Shown here: one piece after another, positions 17,844 through 26,198 of the stretch
Layout of the letters: the number at the start of each line of letters is the position of its first letter
Position numbering within the stretch: position 1 is the stretch's first letter
Assembly: GCA_963578605.1 (NCBI GenBank)
Contig: CAUZEA010000030.1
Span: 1 to 55,555, forward strand
DNA length: 55,555 nucleotides
Direction of reading: 5' to 3'
DNA from: JAKVCB01 sp963578605
GTDB lineage: Bacteria; Planctomycetota; Planctomycetia; Pirellulales; Lacipirellulaceae
Notes under the pieces: generated by a model
Databases searched by the model: none
What the model was told of the DNA's origin: nothing
The model's input: only the letters and a program-made list of their open reading frames with translations
Translations under genes and position numbers: made by a program

Positions 17844-18611
17844 ATGACTTTTTGTTTGGGGATGCGTGTTCATGATGGTTTGGTTGGTATCGCAGATACA
17901 CGTGTCACTTCCGGGAGTGAATGCATCACGGCACGTAAAGTTTCGATCTGCCAGGGTGAGGATTGGTCGGTTTTTACAATGACGTCGGGACTCCGCTCGG
18001 TTCGCGACAAGGTGCGTACCTACTTCGACGAGATTATGGGCGAAGGCGAGGGAATGCAGTATGACCGGATTTTCAAGGTCGTGAATCTGTTTGCCGAACA
18101 GGTGCGGCGGGTATCGAAGGAAGACAAAGAATCATTGAACGAGTCCGGGTTGACTTTCAATATGCACGGACTGGTTGGAGGTCAGCTTGCGGGGGATGCA
18201 GAACACAAGCTCTACATGATTTATCCCGAGGGGAATTGGGTCGACGTTGGTGAGGGTTCGCCTTATCAAATCATTGGAGCAAGCGGTTACGGAAAACCGG
18301 TGTTAGATCGCACGCTTAAGTTCTCCGATTCGGTTGCATTTGCGCTCAAAGTGGGAGCCTTGGCATTTGGTTCTACGCGAATCAGTGCTGCTGATGTCGA
18401 CCTGCCTGTGGATATCGTCTTGTACATGGCGGGATCGTTTCGCATGATATCACAACGTTTTGAGAAGCATGATCTGATGGAGATTTCTGCGTGGTGGCAG
18501 GACCGATTGCGAAACTCGGTTCACGAACTGTCTCTCGATTGGGCTGAGTCGTTACTTGTGAAGTTGCCGGCAACAGGTACGTTGCCCGCATCATCCAGCA
18601 AGAAAAGTTGA
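17844..18611 (+). CDS. Anbu proteasome-type peptidase
   Basis: Ntn-hydrolase related to 20S proteasome beta subunits (ancestral beta subunit, Anbu/BPH). I start at ATG 17844 because GAGG lies just upstream and because it places Thr directly after Met (MTFCLGMRVHDG), the expected nucleophile after Met removal. A frame open from 17733 would bury this Thr behind 37 residues. LVGIADTRVTSGSE and KVSICQGEDWSVFTMTSG match the family's beta-strand pattern with an Asp and a Lys in the usual active-site places. 255 residues. It lies between the alpha-E and transglutaminase genes. Confidence 0.92.
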   Translation: MTFCLGMRVHDGLVGIADTRVTSGSECITARKVSICQGEDWSVFTMTSGLRSVRDKVRTYFDEIMGEGEGMQYDRIFKVVNLFAEQVRRVSKEDKESLNESGLTFNMHGLVGGQLAGDAEHKLYMIYPEGNWVDVGEGSPYQIIGASGYGKPVLDRTLKFSDSVAFALKVGALAFGSTRISAADVDLPVDIVLYMAGSFRMISQRFEKHDLMEISAWWQDRLRNSVHELSLDWAESLLVKLPATGTLPASSSKKS

Positions 18612-18738
18612 GCGTGTGTTCATTGCATGCGGAAGGACCAAGTCTGAAGATAACTGTTATCAGGGACTGTGGCAGCGGTTGCGTCGATAAGGAAAGATGG
18701 GCTCGGTTTCGTGATTTGTACTTCGGAAGGGTTTCGCC

Positions 18739-19599
18739 TTGTACTACCAAATCGACCATTTGACAGAATATTGCTTTTCGCGTCCGGTCTTTCTGGAACC
18801 ACACCAGTTGCGATTGCGACCACGGGACGACGGCGGGCAACGACTCCAAAGATTCATGCTGACCGTCGAGCCGCAACCAGTTGGTTTGACGAATACGCTT
18901 GATGCCGAAGGAAACAATGTTGCCATTGCGTGGTTTAACGGACTCTATGACCACCTCCGCATCCGGGCTGAGATTGAAATCGAAACGATACGGGAGAATC
19001 CCTACGATTATTTGTTGACGCCCAGTAATAATCGCTTTCCCGTTGAGTACCTGGTGGGTGAAACGAACGCCCTGGCTCATCTGCGTCAACGGCAGTCAGG
19101 TCAGAAGCGTGGCCGATCGGTGGCAGATTTTGCCGAGCAGATCCACCAGTCGACTCATGGGCAGGTCATTCCTTTTTTGCGTCGACTATGCGACGTCATT
19201 CACGATCAGTTCGAAATCATTCGCCGGGAGGAGGGCCCACCTCATGCGCCCGCGGTTACGTTGGAAATGGGGTGTGGGGCATGCCGTGATGTTGCCGTTT
19301 TGTTCATCGATGCTTGCCGCGTACTGGGATTGGCTGCTCGGTTCGTAAGTGGTTACCAGGAAGGAGACGCCGACCAGGTCCAGCGGGATCTTCATGCCTG
19401 GGCCGAAGTCTATCTGCCCGGAACTGGCTGGCGAGGTTACGACCCCACGAACGGATTAGCAGTTGCCGATCGCCATCTGGCTGTGGCTGCCTCCGCGTCA
19501 CCAGAGCTGACGATTCCGATCATTGGAACTTTTCGTGGCGACGACGTGACGGCCCAGGTCCATGTCAACCTGGAGTTGGTTGAGACGTCGGTCAACTAG
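18739..19599 (+). CDS. Transglutaminase-like cysteine protease (Anbu cluster)
   Basis: Papain-fold transglutaminase-family protein of 286 residues, most likely acting as a peptidase. An N-terminal beta domain (YYQIDHLTEYCFSRPVFLEP, typical for the family) is followed by the catalytic core: Cys182 in GCGACRDVA, His219 in DLHAWAEVYLP and Asp235 in YDPTNG. The start is TTG at 18739 with GGAAGG about 10 bases upstream; it yields the standard MYYQIDHLT opening. It is last of the four-gene Anbu block and ends 231 bp from the convergent ruvB. Confidence 0.92.
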   Translation: MYYQIDHLTEYCFSRPVFLEPHQLRLRPRDDGGQRLQRFMLTVEPQPVGLTNTLDAEGNNVAIAWFNGLYDHLRIRAEIEIETIRENPYDYLLTPSNNRFPVEYLVGETNALAHLRQRQSGQKRGRSVADFAEQIHQSTHGQVIPFLRRLCDVIHDQFEIIRREEGPPHAPAVTLEMGCGACRDVAVLFIDACRVLGLAARFVSGYQEGDADQVQRDLHAWAEVYLPGTGWRGYDPTNGLAVADRHLAVAASASPELTIPIIGTFRGDDVTAQVHVNLELVETSVN

Positions 19600-19829
19600 C
19601 CCGGGATTGCCAGATTGACTAGCTGCTTGCGCTGAAAAAAGGAGCGCCGTTTTCGCGACTTGTCGGCAGGAGCTTGGCTGCCAGAGCCTTTTCGAGCGTT
19701 GCGGCTCTCGGGCAACCATCCATGTTAGCGCAATATCGGTGTGATTGTAGCAAGGGAGTCCAGACCGACAAACGGAATTACCCGTCCTCGGTAGACTCTG
19801 CACCCACTTTGGTGGTTTTGTCTGGTGGT

Positions 19830-20942
19830 TTACTCGAACAGTGGTAACCGTTTGCCTTCGTCATCGGGGTCGTTTTTTTCCGGTGGGGCCTTCCCCAGGT
19901 GTTCATACCCACGGGCCGTCAGTTTGCGGCCCCTTGGTGTGCGAACCAACAGACCGGTTCGCAGGAGAAATGGCTCCACTTCATCGGAGAGCGTGTCGGT
20001 CGCCGTGTTCATGGTATAGGCGATCGCCTCGACTCCGGCTGGGCCTCCCTGGAAGACGCGGAGTAGTGTCTCCAGGTATTTGCGATCCTGGGGGTCGAGG
20101 CCAAGTTCATCAATACCGAGCATCTTCAGGGCGCGGTTGGCAATGTCCAGGGTGATGAATCCGTCTGCCCGACTGGTTGCATAGTCGCGCACCCAACGCA
20201 GCCGATTGTTGGCGATCCGTGGTGTACCCCGACTTGAATCAGCAATCTTTATCGCCGCTCCATCGTCAATCGGAACCTTGAGCTTTTCACCATTGCGACA
20301 AACAATTTCCGTAAGTTCAACGACACTGTAAAAACCGAGGTGCTCCCGGATTTGAAAACGGTCGCGCAGCGGGGCCGAGAGCAAGCCGGTGCGAGTTGTC
20401 GCGCCGATGAACGTGAATGGGCGGAGATTCATATTCACGGTTCGGGCGTTCACGCCTTCACCCAGTGTAATGTCGACGCGAAAATCCTCCATCGCTGGAT
20501 ACATGAATTCTTCGACCGCCATGGGTAGCCGATGAATCTCGTCGATAAATAAGACCGAACCCGCCTCGGCATTGGTGAGGTAGGGCAATAGATCCTTCGG
20601 GGCAGCCAGTGTTGCCCCGCTGGCAATCTGCAAAGTAACACCGAGATCGCGTGGAATGCAGGTTGCGAACGTCGTCTTGCCAAGCCCTGGAGGGCCATCC
20701 AGAAGAATGTGCCCGAGAGGTTCGTTGCGAATTCTGGCAGCATCAACGGCGATTTTGAGCCGCTCATAAACTTCTCGTTGGCCAACCATTTCCGCCATCG
20801 ACTTTGGTCGCAACGCGAATTCTCCGTTCTCCCGGCTTGGAGTGGAATCGTCATCCGACGTCTTGCGATTGCGGGCTGCATCCGGCCGAGTTGGCTCGTT
20901 GCGAGTGTTGTCCAAGGGGGTCAAGATGGTTTTCCGAGGCAT
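19830..20942 (-). CDS. ruvB: Holliday junction branch migration ATPase RuvB
   Basis: Motor of the RuvAB branch-migration complex. AAA+ motifs: Walker A GPPGLGKTT, Walker B VLFIDEIHRLP, and sensor/arginine-finger region GATTRTGLLSAPLRDRF. A winged-helix DNA-binding domain closes the protein (TPRGRKLTARGYEHLG). At 370 residues it is longer than the common ~340 because of a ~40-residue polar N-terminal extension. It is separated from ruvA and ruvC by the hydrolase/sulfotransferase cassette. Confidence 0.96.
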   Translation of the reverse strand: MPRKTILTPLDNTRNEPTRPDAARNRKTSDDDSTPSRENGEFALRPKSMAEMVGQREVYERLKIAVDAARIRNEPLGHILLDGPPGLGKTTFATCIPRDLGVTLQIASGATLAAPKDLLPYLTNAEAGSVLFIDEIHRLPMAVEEFMYPAMEDFRVDITLGEGVNARTVNMNLRPFTFIGATTRTGLLSAPLRDRFQIREHLGFYSVVELTEIVCRNGEKLKVPIDDGAAIKIADSSRGTPRIANNRLRWVRDYATSRADGFITLDIANRALKMLGIDELGLDPQDRKYLETLLRVFQGGPAGVEAIAYTMNTATDTLSDEVEPFLLRTGLLVRTPRGRKLTARGYEHLGKAPPEKNDPDDEGKRLPLFE

Positions 20943-21369
20943 CGGGGCTGACTGCCTAAAGTCGGTGTACTTTTGTACGCTATTGGAGCCTTACTATAGC
21001 AGATTTTTAGCGACCCGGAACAGGTGAACTCCGGCGGCAAGACTCCCCCCGGATGCCAATGGAGAAGTTGCGGTCGAACGGTCCAACCGGTCGATGGATA
21101 CCGGCCAATGCCCCCGGATTTGGGCGGGCTTCGTAGCAAGAACCGCGTGTTGGGCAGCTGGGTCCAGGTTTACACAGTCCTGGGCGGTGCCGAATGCGGG
21201 GATCTGGGACGGGTCGTCATGGCGGTATCACAGCCGGGAGGATGGCCAACCGGGAAAGACCGACGTTTCGCACGGGAGGGTTTTACTTGTTTTGGACACC
21301 GCGCGAAGAGTCACGCTTGCCTTTTGGCAAGCGGGGCCAGGCCAGACCCATGGAGCGATCCCGCGTGGG
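20943..21369. other. 427-bp spacer between the first hydrolase and ruvB
   Basis: No supported gene. Plus-strand frames crossing this stretch continue antisense into the hydrolase and look like shadows. No repeat or strong hairpin was noticed. Confidence 0.5.
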
Positions 21370-22200
21370 TCAGAAGACAAGTTGGGGCGACGTGCGACTG
21401 AGCGGTTCACACACATCATCCACATTTTGCTCAAGGCGGGTCAGGAAGTGATCGAGCGCAACATAATAACTGGGAGGCTGCGATTCGAGATGCCCGTTCC
21501 CAGAGACCTCGTAAAACTGTTTGTTTTCGGAAGGAGCCGCTTCGTGCAATTTGAGACCGAGCTCAAGCGGGACAATCCGATCGGCCGTACCGTGGCTTTG
21601 AAAAACAGGACCGTTGTATTGCTGAATTCGTTTCAGCGAATCGTAGCGGTTGCGCATGAACCAGTGGAGCGGAAACCAGGGGCAGAGTGCCCGGGTCGTG
21701 TCATTGAGCGAAGAAAATGTATTCTCCAGCACTAGTGCACGGGCTCCCTGCTCGGCCGCGATGGCAGTGGCGATGGCACCACCGAGCGATCTCCCCATGA
21801 CGATCACGTTCTCTGGAAGTACACCCTCCCGCCGAGCGAGCCATTGGTGGGCGGCCATGCCATCAGCAATGCAGCCCCCCTCGTATGGCTTTCCGCGACT
21901 TTTCCCGTATCCCCGGTAATCAAAGACAAAAACCGTGGCTTGCAAACGGGATTGAATACGGAAAATAAGATTGGCCTGATCGGCGACATGTTCTCCATTG
22001 CCGTGACAGAACACGATGAGTCTTTGGGCACCGGTAATGGGGAGTCTTCGGGTGTTGGGTAAGTACCAACCGTGGATTTTGGTGCCATCCGCGGACCGAA
22101 ACCACACGTTTTGTGGCCGTAACCATGCTGGGCGCCAATCGCCACGGCCCTTTGATGGGGCGGGATAAACACAACGACGTTCTATAGCTTGGATGAGCAC
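21370..22200 (-). CDS. Alpha/beta hydrolase, copy A (no membrane anchor)
   Basis: Serine hydrolase of the BEM46/YfhR-like type (276 residues). Motifs: CHGNGEHVADQ (oxyanion region), FDYRGYGKSRG, nucleophile Ser in MGRSLGGA, Asp in SHGTADRIVP, and His in SGNGHLE. It is clearly paralogous to the product of 23863-24717 along its whole length. The start is GTG 22200; an in-frame TAA lies two codons upstream, so the ~30-residue N-terminal membrane segment of the paralogue is absent. The substrate is unknown. It is divergent from the sulfotransferase gene. Confidence 0.88.
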   Translation of the reverse strand: MLIQAIERRCVYPAPSKGRGDWRPAWLRPQNVWFRSADGTKIHGWYLPNTRRLPITGAQRLIVFCHGNGEHVADQANLIFRIQSRLQATVFVFDYRGYGKSRGKPYEGGCIADGMAAHQWLARREGVLPENVIVMGRSLGGAIATAIAAEQGARALVLENTFSSLNDTTRALCPWFPLHWFMRNRYDSLKRIQQYNGPVFQSHGTADRIVPLELGLKLHEAAPSENKQFYEVSGNGHLESQPPSYYVALDHFLTRLEQNVDDVCEPLSRTSPQLVF

Positions 22201-22667
22201 GTCAGGTTAATTCGCTAATTTGCGATTTCCACACAAAGCCAAAAATGACTTTCGTTTGGTGTTGATGGTGTCGTGGGTTGGCGGGGCTCGCCTAGGTGGT
22301 TCAACCGTAAAATTCGAAGGCGAAGCGGAGGACCACCCAGAATGGTGAATTGGCGGGGCATCGGAGGTTTAGGAAAGATTTGATGATAAACGGTCCAGGG
22401 GGCTTGCGAAAGGGGCCACTGCTCAATTTGCCAGAGATTACCTTTTCAGGAGTCTATCGACCCTTTTTGGGCCTTTTTTCAGTGGTTGGGGTGGGCTCTT
22501 CGGTTGTCAAGCCCTCACAATGGTCTCTGAAGGAGCTTATCGGCTTTGCAGCGACAAAGCTCACATCCGGGCCGGCAAGAATTGGATTGTAGGGACGTAA
22601 GCTATCATGCCAGGCAGCCCCCCTTGGGGATTCGCTGCTGTCGCAGGGATTGGGATAAGACTTTGCC
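22201..22667. other. 467-bp divergent spacer upstream of the sulfotransferase gene
   Basis: No gene or clear repeat is seen. It must carry the promoters of the divergent hydrolase A and sulfotransferase genes. Minus-strand sequence just before hydrolase A was checked in three frames for a lost membrane segment; stops interrupt it. Confidence 0.5.
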
Positions 22668-23807
22668 ATGTCGATTGGTAAGAAAAAAGACGTCGCGGGA
22701 ATGGATTATCCAAGGGTGGCATTGGGCGCCTGGCACGGTATGCCGATTGGCACTTCGTTGGAAATGTGGATTCGTAATGGAGGTTCTTTCTCGTGGCGGC
22801 GAACCGACCGGCTAATCACCATTCTTCTGGCTGGCATCCTGAATTCAAGTTTGAATTCCATGGATAGGCTGTTGTACGGACGCCGTGTGCGTGAGAGTGA
22901 GTTGCGACATCCCCCAGTTTTTATTTTGGGTCATTGGCGGACTGGCACGACGTTGCTGCATGAGTTGCTGGTGCGCGATCCGCAATTCAGCTATCCCTCG
23001 ACCTATCAGTGCTTTGCACCGGCGCATTTTTTGATCAGTGCTGCAATTCTGCCGCGGATGCTGAACTGGTTGCTACCGCAGCGCCGTCCCATGGACAACA
23101 TGCCGGTGGGCTGGGGGCATCCGCAGGAGGACGAGTTTGCTTTGTGCAATCAGGGTATTCGGTCTCCCTACCTCTTTTGGATGTACCCTGACCGACCATG
23201 TCCCTTCGACAACTACTTGGACCTGTCGGGAATTGACGAAGCGGAGTTAACGCGTTGGAAAGAAGGACTTTTGCGGTTCATGAAACGCGTGTCGTTACGC
23301 GATCCCCGCACCCTTGTGCTGAAGTCTCCCACCCATACTGCTCGTATCAAGACCCTGCTGGAGATGTTTCCCGGGGCGCGGTTCATCCATCTGGTGCGTG
23401 ATCCGCAGGTGATGATTCCATCCACAATTCTCACGTGGCGTCGTCTTGGCCAGGTATCGGGAGTACGTGTCCATTTGCGAGATGATTTAACGGAGTATGT
23501 TCTCGATAATTTTCGGCGGATGGATATCAGTTTCGAGCAGCAGCGTTCGTTGATTCCTGCAAGCCAGTTCTACCAGGTTCGCTTCGAAGATTTGACGGCC
23601 CACATGGTCGATACCGTTGTGGACCTTTACGAGCATTTGTCGTTGGGGGACATTTCCACCATTTACCCGCATTTAGAGGCTTATGTCGACGAAAACAAAA
23701 ACTATCGCAAGAACGCTTTCGAGGTCGATTCCGAGTTGCGCGATTTGATCGCCCACGAGTGTCGCGCATACAGCGAGAGATACGGATACGAAAATGCCAC
23801 GGTTTGA
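22668..23807 (+). CDS. Sulfotransferase family protein
   Basis: Predicted PAPS-dependent sulfotransferase (379 residues). The 5'-phosphosulfate-binding loop is GHWRTGTTLLHEL (88-100). The 3'-phosphate-binding region is KSPTHTARIKTLL followed by FIHLVRDPQVMIPST, with the conserved Arg and Ser. An N-terminal amphipathic/hydrophobic stretch (RLITILLAGILNSSLNSMDRLL) may associate with the membrane. The acceptor is unknown; planctomycetes are rich in sulfur-ester metabolism, but nothing here names the substrate. It stands alone on the plus strand between two paralogous hydrolases. Confidence 0.88.
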   Translation: MSIGKKKDVAGMDYPRVALGAWHGMPIGTSLEMWIRNGGSFSWRRTDRLITILLAGILNSSLNSMDRLLYGRRVRESELRHPPVFILGHWRTGTTLLHELLVRDPQFSYPSTYQCFAPAHFLISAAILPRMLNWLLPQRRPMDNMPVGWGHPQEDEFALCNQGIRSPYLFWMYPDRPCPFDNYLDLSGIDEAELTRWKEGLLRFMKRVSLRDPRTLVLKSPTHTARIKTLLEMFPGARFIHLVRDPQVMIPSTILTWRRLGQVSGVRVHLRDDLTEYVLDNFRRMDISFEQQRSLIPASQFYQVRFEDLTAHMVDTVVDLYEHLSLGDISTIYPHLEAYVDENKNYRKNAFEVDSELRDLIAHECRAYSERYGYENATV

Positions 23808-23862
23808 ACTTTCAGGACCGGTTGGATGGGTGTTTCCTGCGATCGGTTTGGGTGGGATGTAA

Positions 23863-24717
23863 TCAGGGCCGGTGAGCGGTGTTGGCGGCGAGAAACTCGG
23901 CCAAATTGTGGTAAAACGAAGCTGGTGGATTATCATTGTGCCCGTATCCCGGGAGTTCGTAGAAAACCTTGTTCGAAGTTGGCGCGGCGTCGAACAACTG
24001 CCGCCCCATTTCAACGGGCACAATCTGGTCGGCTGTCCCATGACTTTGCAAGAGGGGGCCCTTGTACTGCTGAATGCGGGCGATCGAGTCGTAGCGGTTG
24101 CACATCAGGAGTCGCACCGGAAGCCACCGGTAGTGTGCGGCAGCTACGTCCGTCATTCTACCAAAAGTGCTCACCAGGATTAATGCCCGTGCGCCTTGTT
24201 CGGCGGCCATGGCCGTTGCGACACCTCCCCCCAGGGACCGTCCCATGAGGACAAGATCACTGGTCTCCAACTGCAGGTGATTGGCCAGCCATCGCTGCGC
24301 AGCAAGCCCATCGGAAATCACGCCAGCCTCGTTGGGAACCCCGGCACTTTTTCCATATCCGCGGTAGTCAAAAATAAACAGAGTTGCCTGCAGTTGATCA
24401 CGCATTCTGGCCACAAGTTCTGCGTTATCTGCCACGTGTTCGCCATTGCCATGGCAATAGATGATCGCGGTCTGGGGATCCGGGTGACGGAACAACCAGC
24501 CGTGCAAACGGGTGCCGTCGGGCGCCGTAAACCAAACATCTTCATGCTGCAAAGTCAGGGGTTGCCAATCTCCGCGATCGACTGGTGGGGCAGGGTAGAC
24601 GAGCCAGCGTTCCAGGAATGTCATTACCAAGAGCAACCCAAGGGAGGTGATTAAGATCGTGCGAAGCCAAGGCCAGACAGCGAGCCAAACCGTGGGTGTC
24701 GAACTCACGTCGCTCAT
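23863..24717 (-). CDS. Alpha/beta hydrolase, copy B (membrane-anchored)
   Basis: Same family as the product of 21370-22200: CHGNGEHVADN, FDYRGYGKSAG, nucleophile MGRSLGGG, SHGTADQIVP, and the terminal His in GYGHNDN. Unlike copy A, it begins with a transmembrane helix (~residues 12-34, TILITSLGLLLVMTFLERW), so the catalytic domain is probably held at the cytoplasmic membrane. 284 residues. It ends 55 bp from the convergent sulfotransferase gene and lies 81 bp downstream of ruvA. Confidence 0.9.
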   Translation of the reverse strand: MSDVSSTPTVWLAVWPWLRTILITSLGLLLVMTFLERWLVYPAPPVDRGDWQPLTLQHEDVWFTAPDGTRLHGWLFRHPDPQTAIIYCHGNGEHVADNAELVARMRDQLQATLFIFDYRGYGKSAGVPNEAGVISDGLAAQRWLANHLQLETSDLVLMGRSLGGGVATAMAAEQGARALILVSTFGRMTDVAAAHYRWLPVRLLMCNRYDSIARIQQYKGPLLQSHGTADQIVPVEMGRQLFDAAPTSNKVFYELPGYGHNDNPPASFYHNLAEFLAANTAHRP

Positions 24718-24798
24718 GCGGTCATCTCTTTCACGGGCCGCCAGATTCAGACGATGTTTTGAACCGGTGAGGTCTCAGCTGGTGCCGGAACAGTTGTG

Positions 24799-25422
24799 CT
24801 AGGCGTTTTGTTTTTCGTAGACGGCGTGGAGCAAAGCGTCGACATTTTTGTAATTTTTTTTCTTAGCCACGGTGTCGTCGAGCAGTCGGCGTGCTTCGGG
24901 TTCGCTATGCCCCAGGACACGCAGGATTTCGAACGCTTCACTTAGCAAATCTCGTTCAACGTCCGTCGTAGCTGGAGTGTCACGGGCCACCAGCAGGGCA
25001 AATTTTGGTACCTTTCGGCGGAGCTTGGCGATAATCCGTTCCGCAGTGGCCGGGCCAACGCCGGGGAGCGCGGCGAGTCCCTTCGCATCTTGTTCTTCGA
25101 TCAACGTCGCCACTTCTTGGACGGGACGGACCATGGCCCGAAGCGCTTTTTTCACCCCAACCCCATCCACTTCGCAAAACAGCTGAAAGAATTCACGTTC
25201 AATACTGCTTAAAAACCCGATGAGCCTGGGAACCAGCCTTCCTTGCATCGGGTTCCCTTCCAGGTACTCAATGGTGTGCAAGCTGATGGGCTGGCCAATT
25301 TGGTTCTGGAGATGGCGACGTGTGAATTCGGGGATCAACACTTCGTATTCAAACGCGTCGATTGCGAGCGTAAGTGTATCTGCAGCGATTACGACCGGTG
25401 TGCCAGTAATTTTAGTGATCAT
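24799..25422 (-). CDS. ruvA: Holliday junction DNA-binding protein RuvA
   Basis: Tetrameric protein that holds the junction for RuvB. MITKITGTPVVIAADTLTL forms the N-terminal OB-fold. Two helix-hairpin-helix motifs follow; the second reads LAALPGVGPATAERIIAKLRRK. The C-terminal RuvB-contact domain includes EILRVLGHSEPEARRLLDD. 207 residues. It lies after ruvC (195 bp apart) on the same strand. Confidence 0.95.
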   Translation of the reverse strand: MITKITGTPVVIAADTLTLAIDAFEYEVLIPEFTRRHLQNQIGQPISLHTIEYLEGNPMQGRLVPRLIGFLSSIEREFFQLFCEVDGVGVKKALRAMVRPVQEVATLIEEQDAKGLAALPGVGPATAERIIAKLRRKVPKFALLVARDTPATTDVERDLLSEAFEILRVLGHSEPEARRLLDDTVAKKKNYKNVDALLHAVYEKQNA

Positions 25423-25616
25423 TGGTTGCAGGGTGGTGGTTGATTGTGGGGTTCCAGAGATCTACGGGCGTATCAGGTGACGTCAAGGGTGTACCAAGTT
25501 TATCACAAACTATGGGGCAACTTGACACGGGGTGTGTGTGGTTTGATGGGCCTCCGTTGAGCCGTTGCTTTGTGTCGGCTTGCTCATGGCCAGTCTCGAC
25601 AGGGGGAGCTTGCGAA

Positions 25617-26105
25617 TCAAGTTTGCGGCTGGAGTTTTCCGATCCAGATATGAGTCAGGGCAATTGCCAGGGCATCCGCCACATCGGGTGGTTCGGGTAG
25701 CCGGGAGAGCCCCAGTTCTCGCTGGATAGCTAACTGGACTTGCGATTTTGGTGCCCGGCCGTTTCCGGTAAGTATTTTCTTGATTTGTGTTGCTGCGTAA
25801 TCTTGAACATCGATACCTGCCTGGGCTGCTGCAAGACAGATGATACCGCGGGCGTGGCCCATCAAGATTGCCGTTTGGGGTCGTTTGTAATGGGAGTAGA
25901 TCTGTTCGAGTGCCATGCTGTCAGGTTTAAGGATGCTGATGACATCGGTCACGCCAGCGTGGATTTCGGCAACGCGTTGAGCAAGGGTGTCGGCCTGCCT
26001 GCTACAAACAACGCCGGCCTCAACCAATAGTAGTTGACGGTCTTGGATGTCGATGACTCCGTAACCGGTGATGTTCAGGCCAGGATCGATTCCGAGAATG
26101 CGCAT
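25617..26105 (-). CDS. ruvC: Holliday junction endonuclease RuvC
   Basis: Resolves Holliday junctions in recombination. RNase H-like fold with acidic residues in MRILGIDPGLNITGYG (Asp7), SMALEQIYSHYKRPQ (Glu) and DVADALAIALTH (the paired Asp). I start at ATG 26105, the family's invariant MRILGIDPG opening; the frame extends 16 codons further upstream without conservation. 162 residues. With ruvA, ruvB and yqgF, all junction-processing genes are in this window. Confidence 0.95.
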   Translation of the reverse strand: MRILGIDPGLNITGYGVIDIQDRQLLLVEAGVVCSRQADTLAQRVAEIHAGVTDVISILKPDSMALEQIYSHYKRPQTAILMGHARGIICLAAAQAGIDVQDYAATQIKKILTGNGRAPKSQVQLAIQRELGLSRLPEPPDVADALAIALTHIWIGKLQPQT

Positions 26106-26198
26106 AGATCCGGGGAGTAATGGGTTGGGAAAGTGGCTGGCGGATGTCCGCAACGCGTACCGGCCACAACAATCTGGCTGGGAATCGATGGCCGGCAG

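Noticed and set aside
21094..21735. 213-codon plus-strand frame over the hydrolase A end
   Set aside because: Antisense to a well-supported hydrolase and without ribosome site or protein-like composition.
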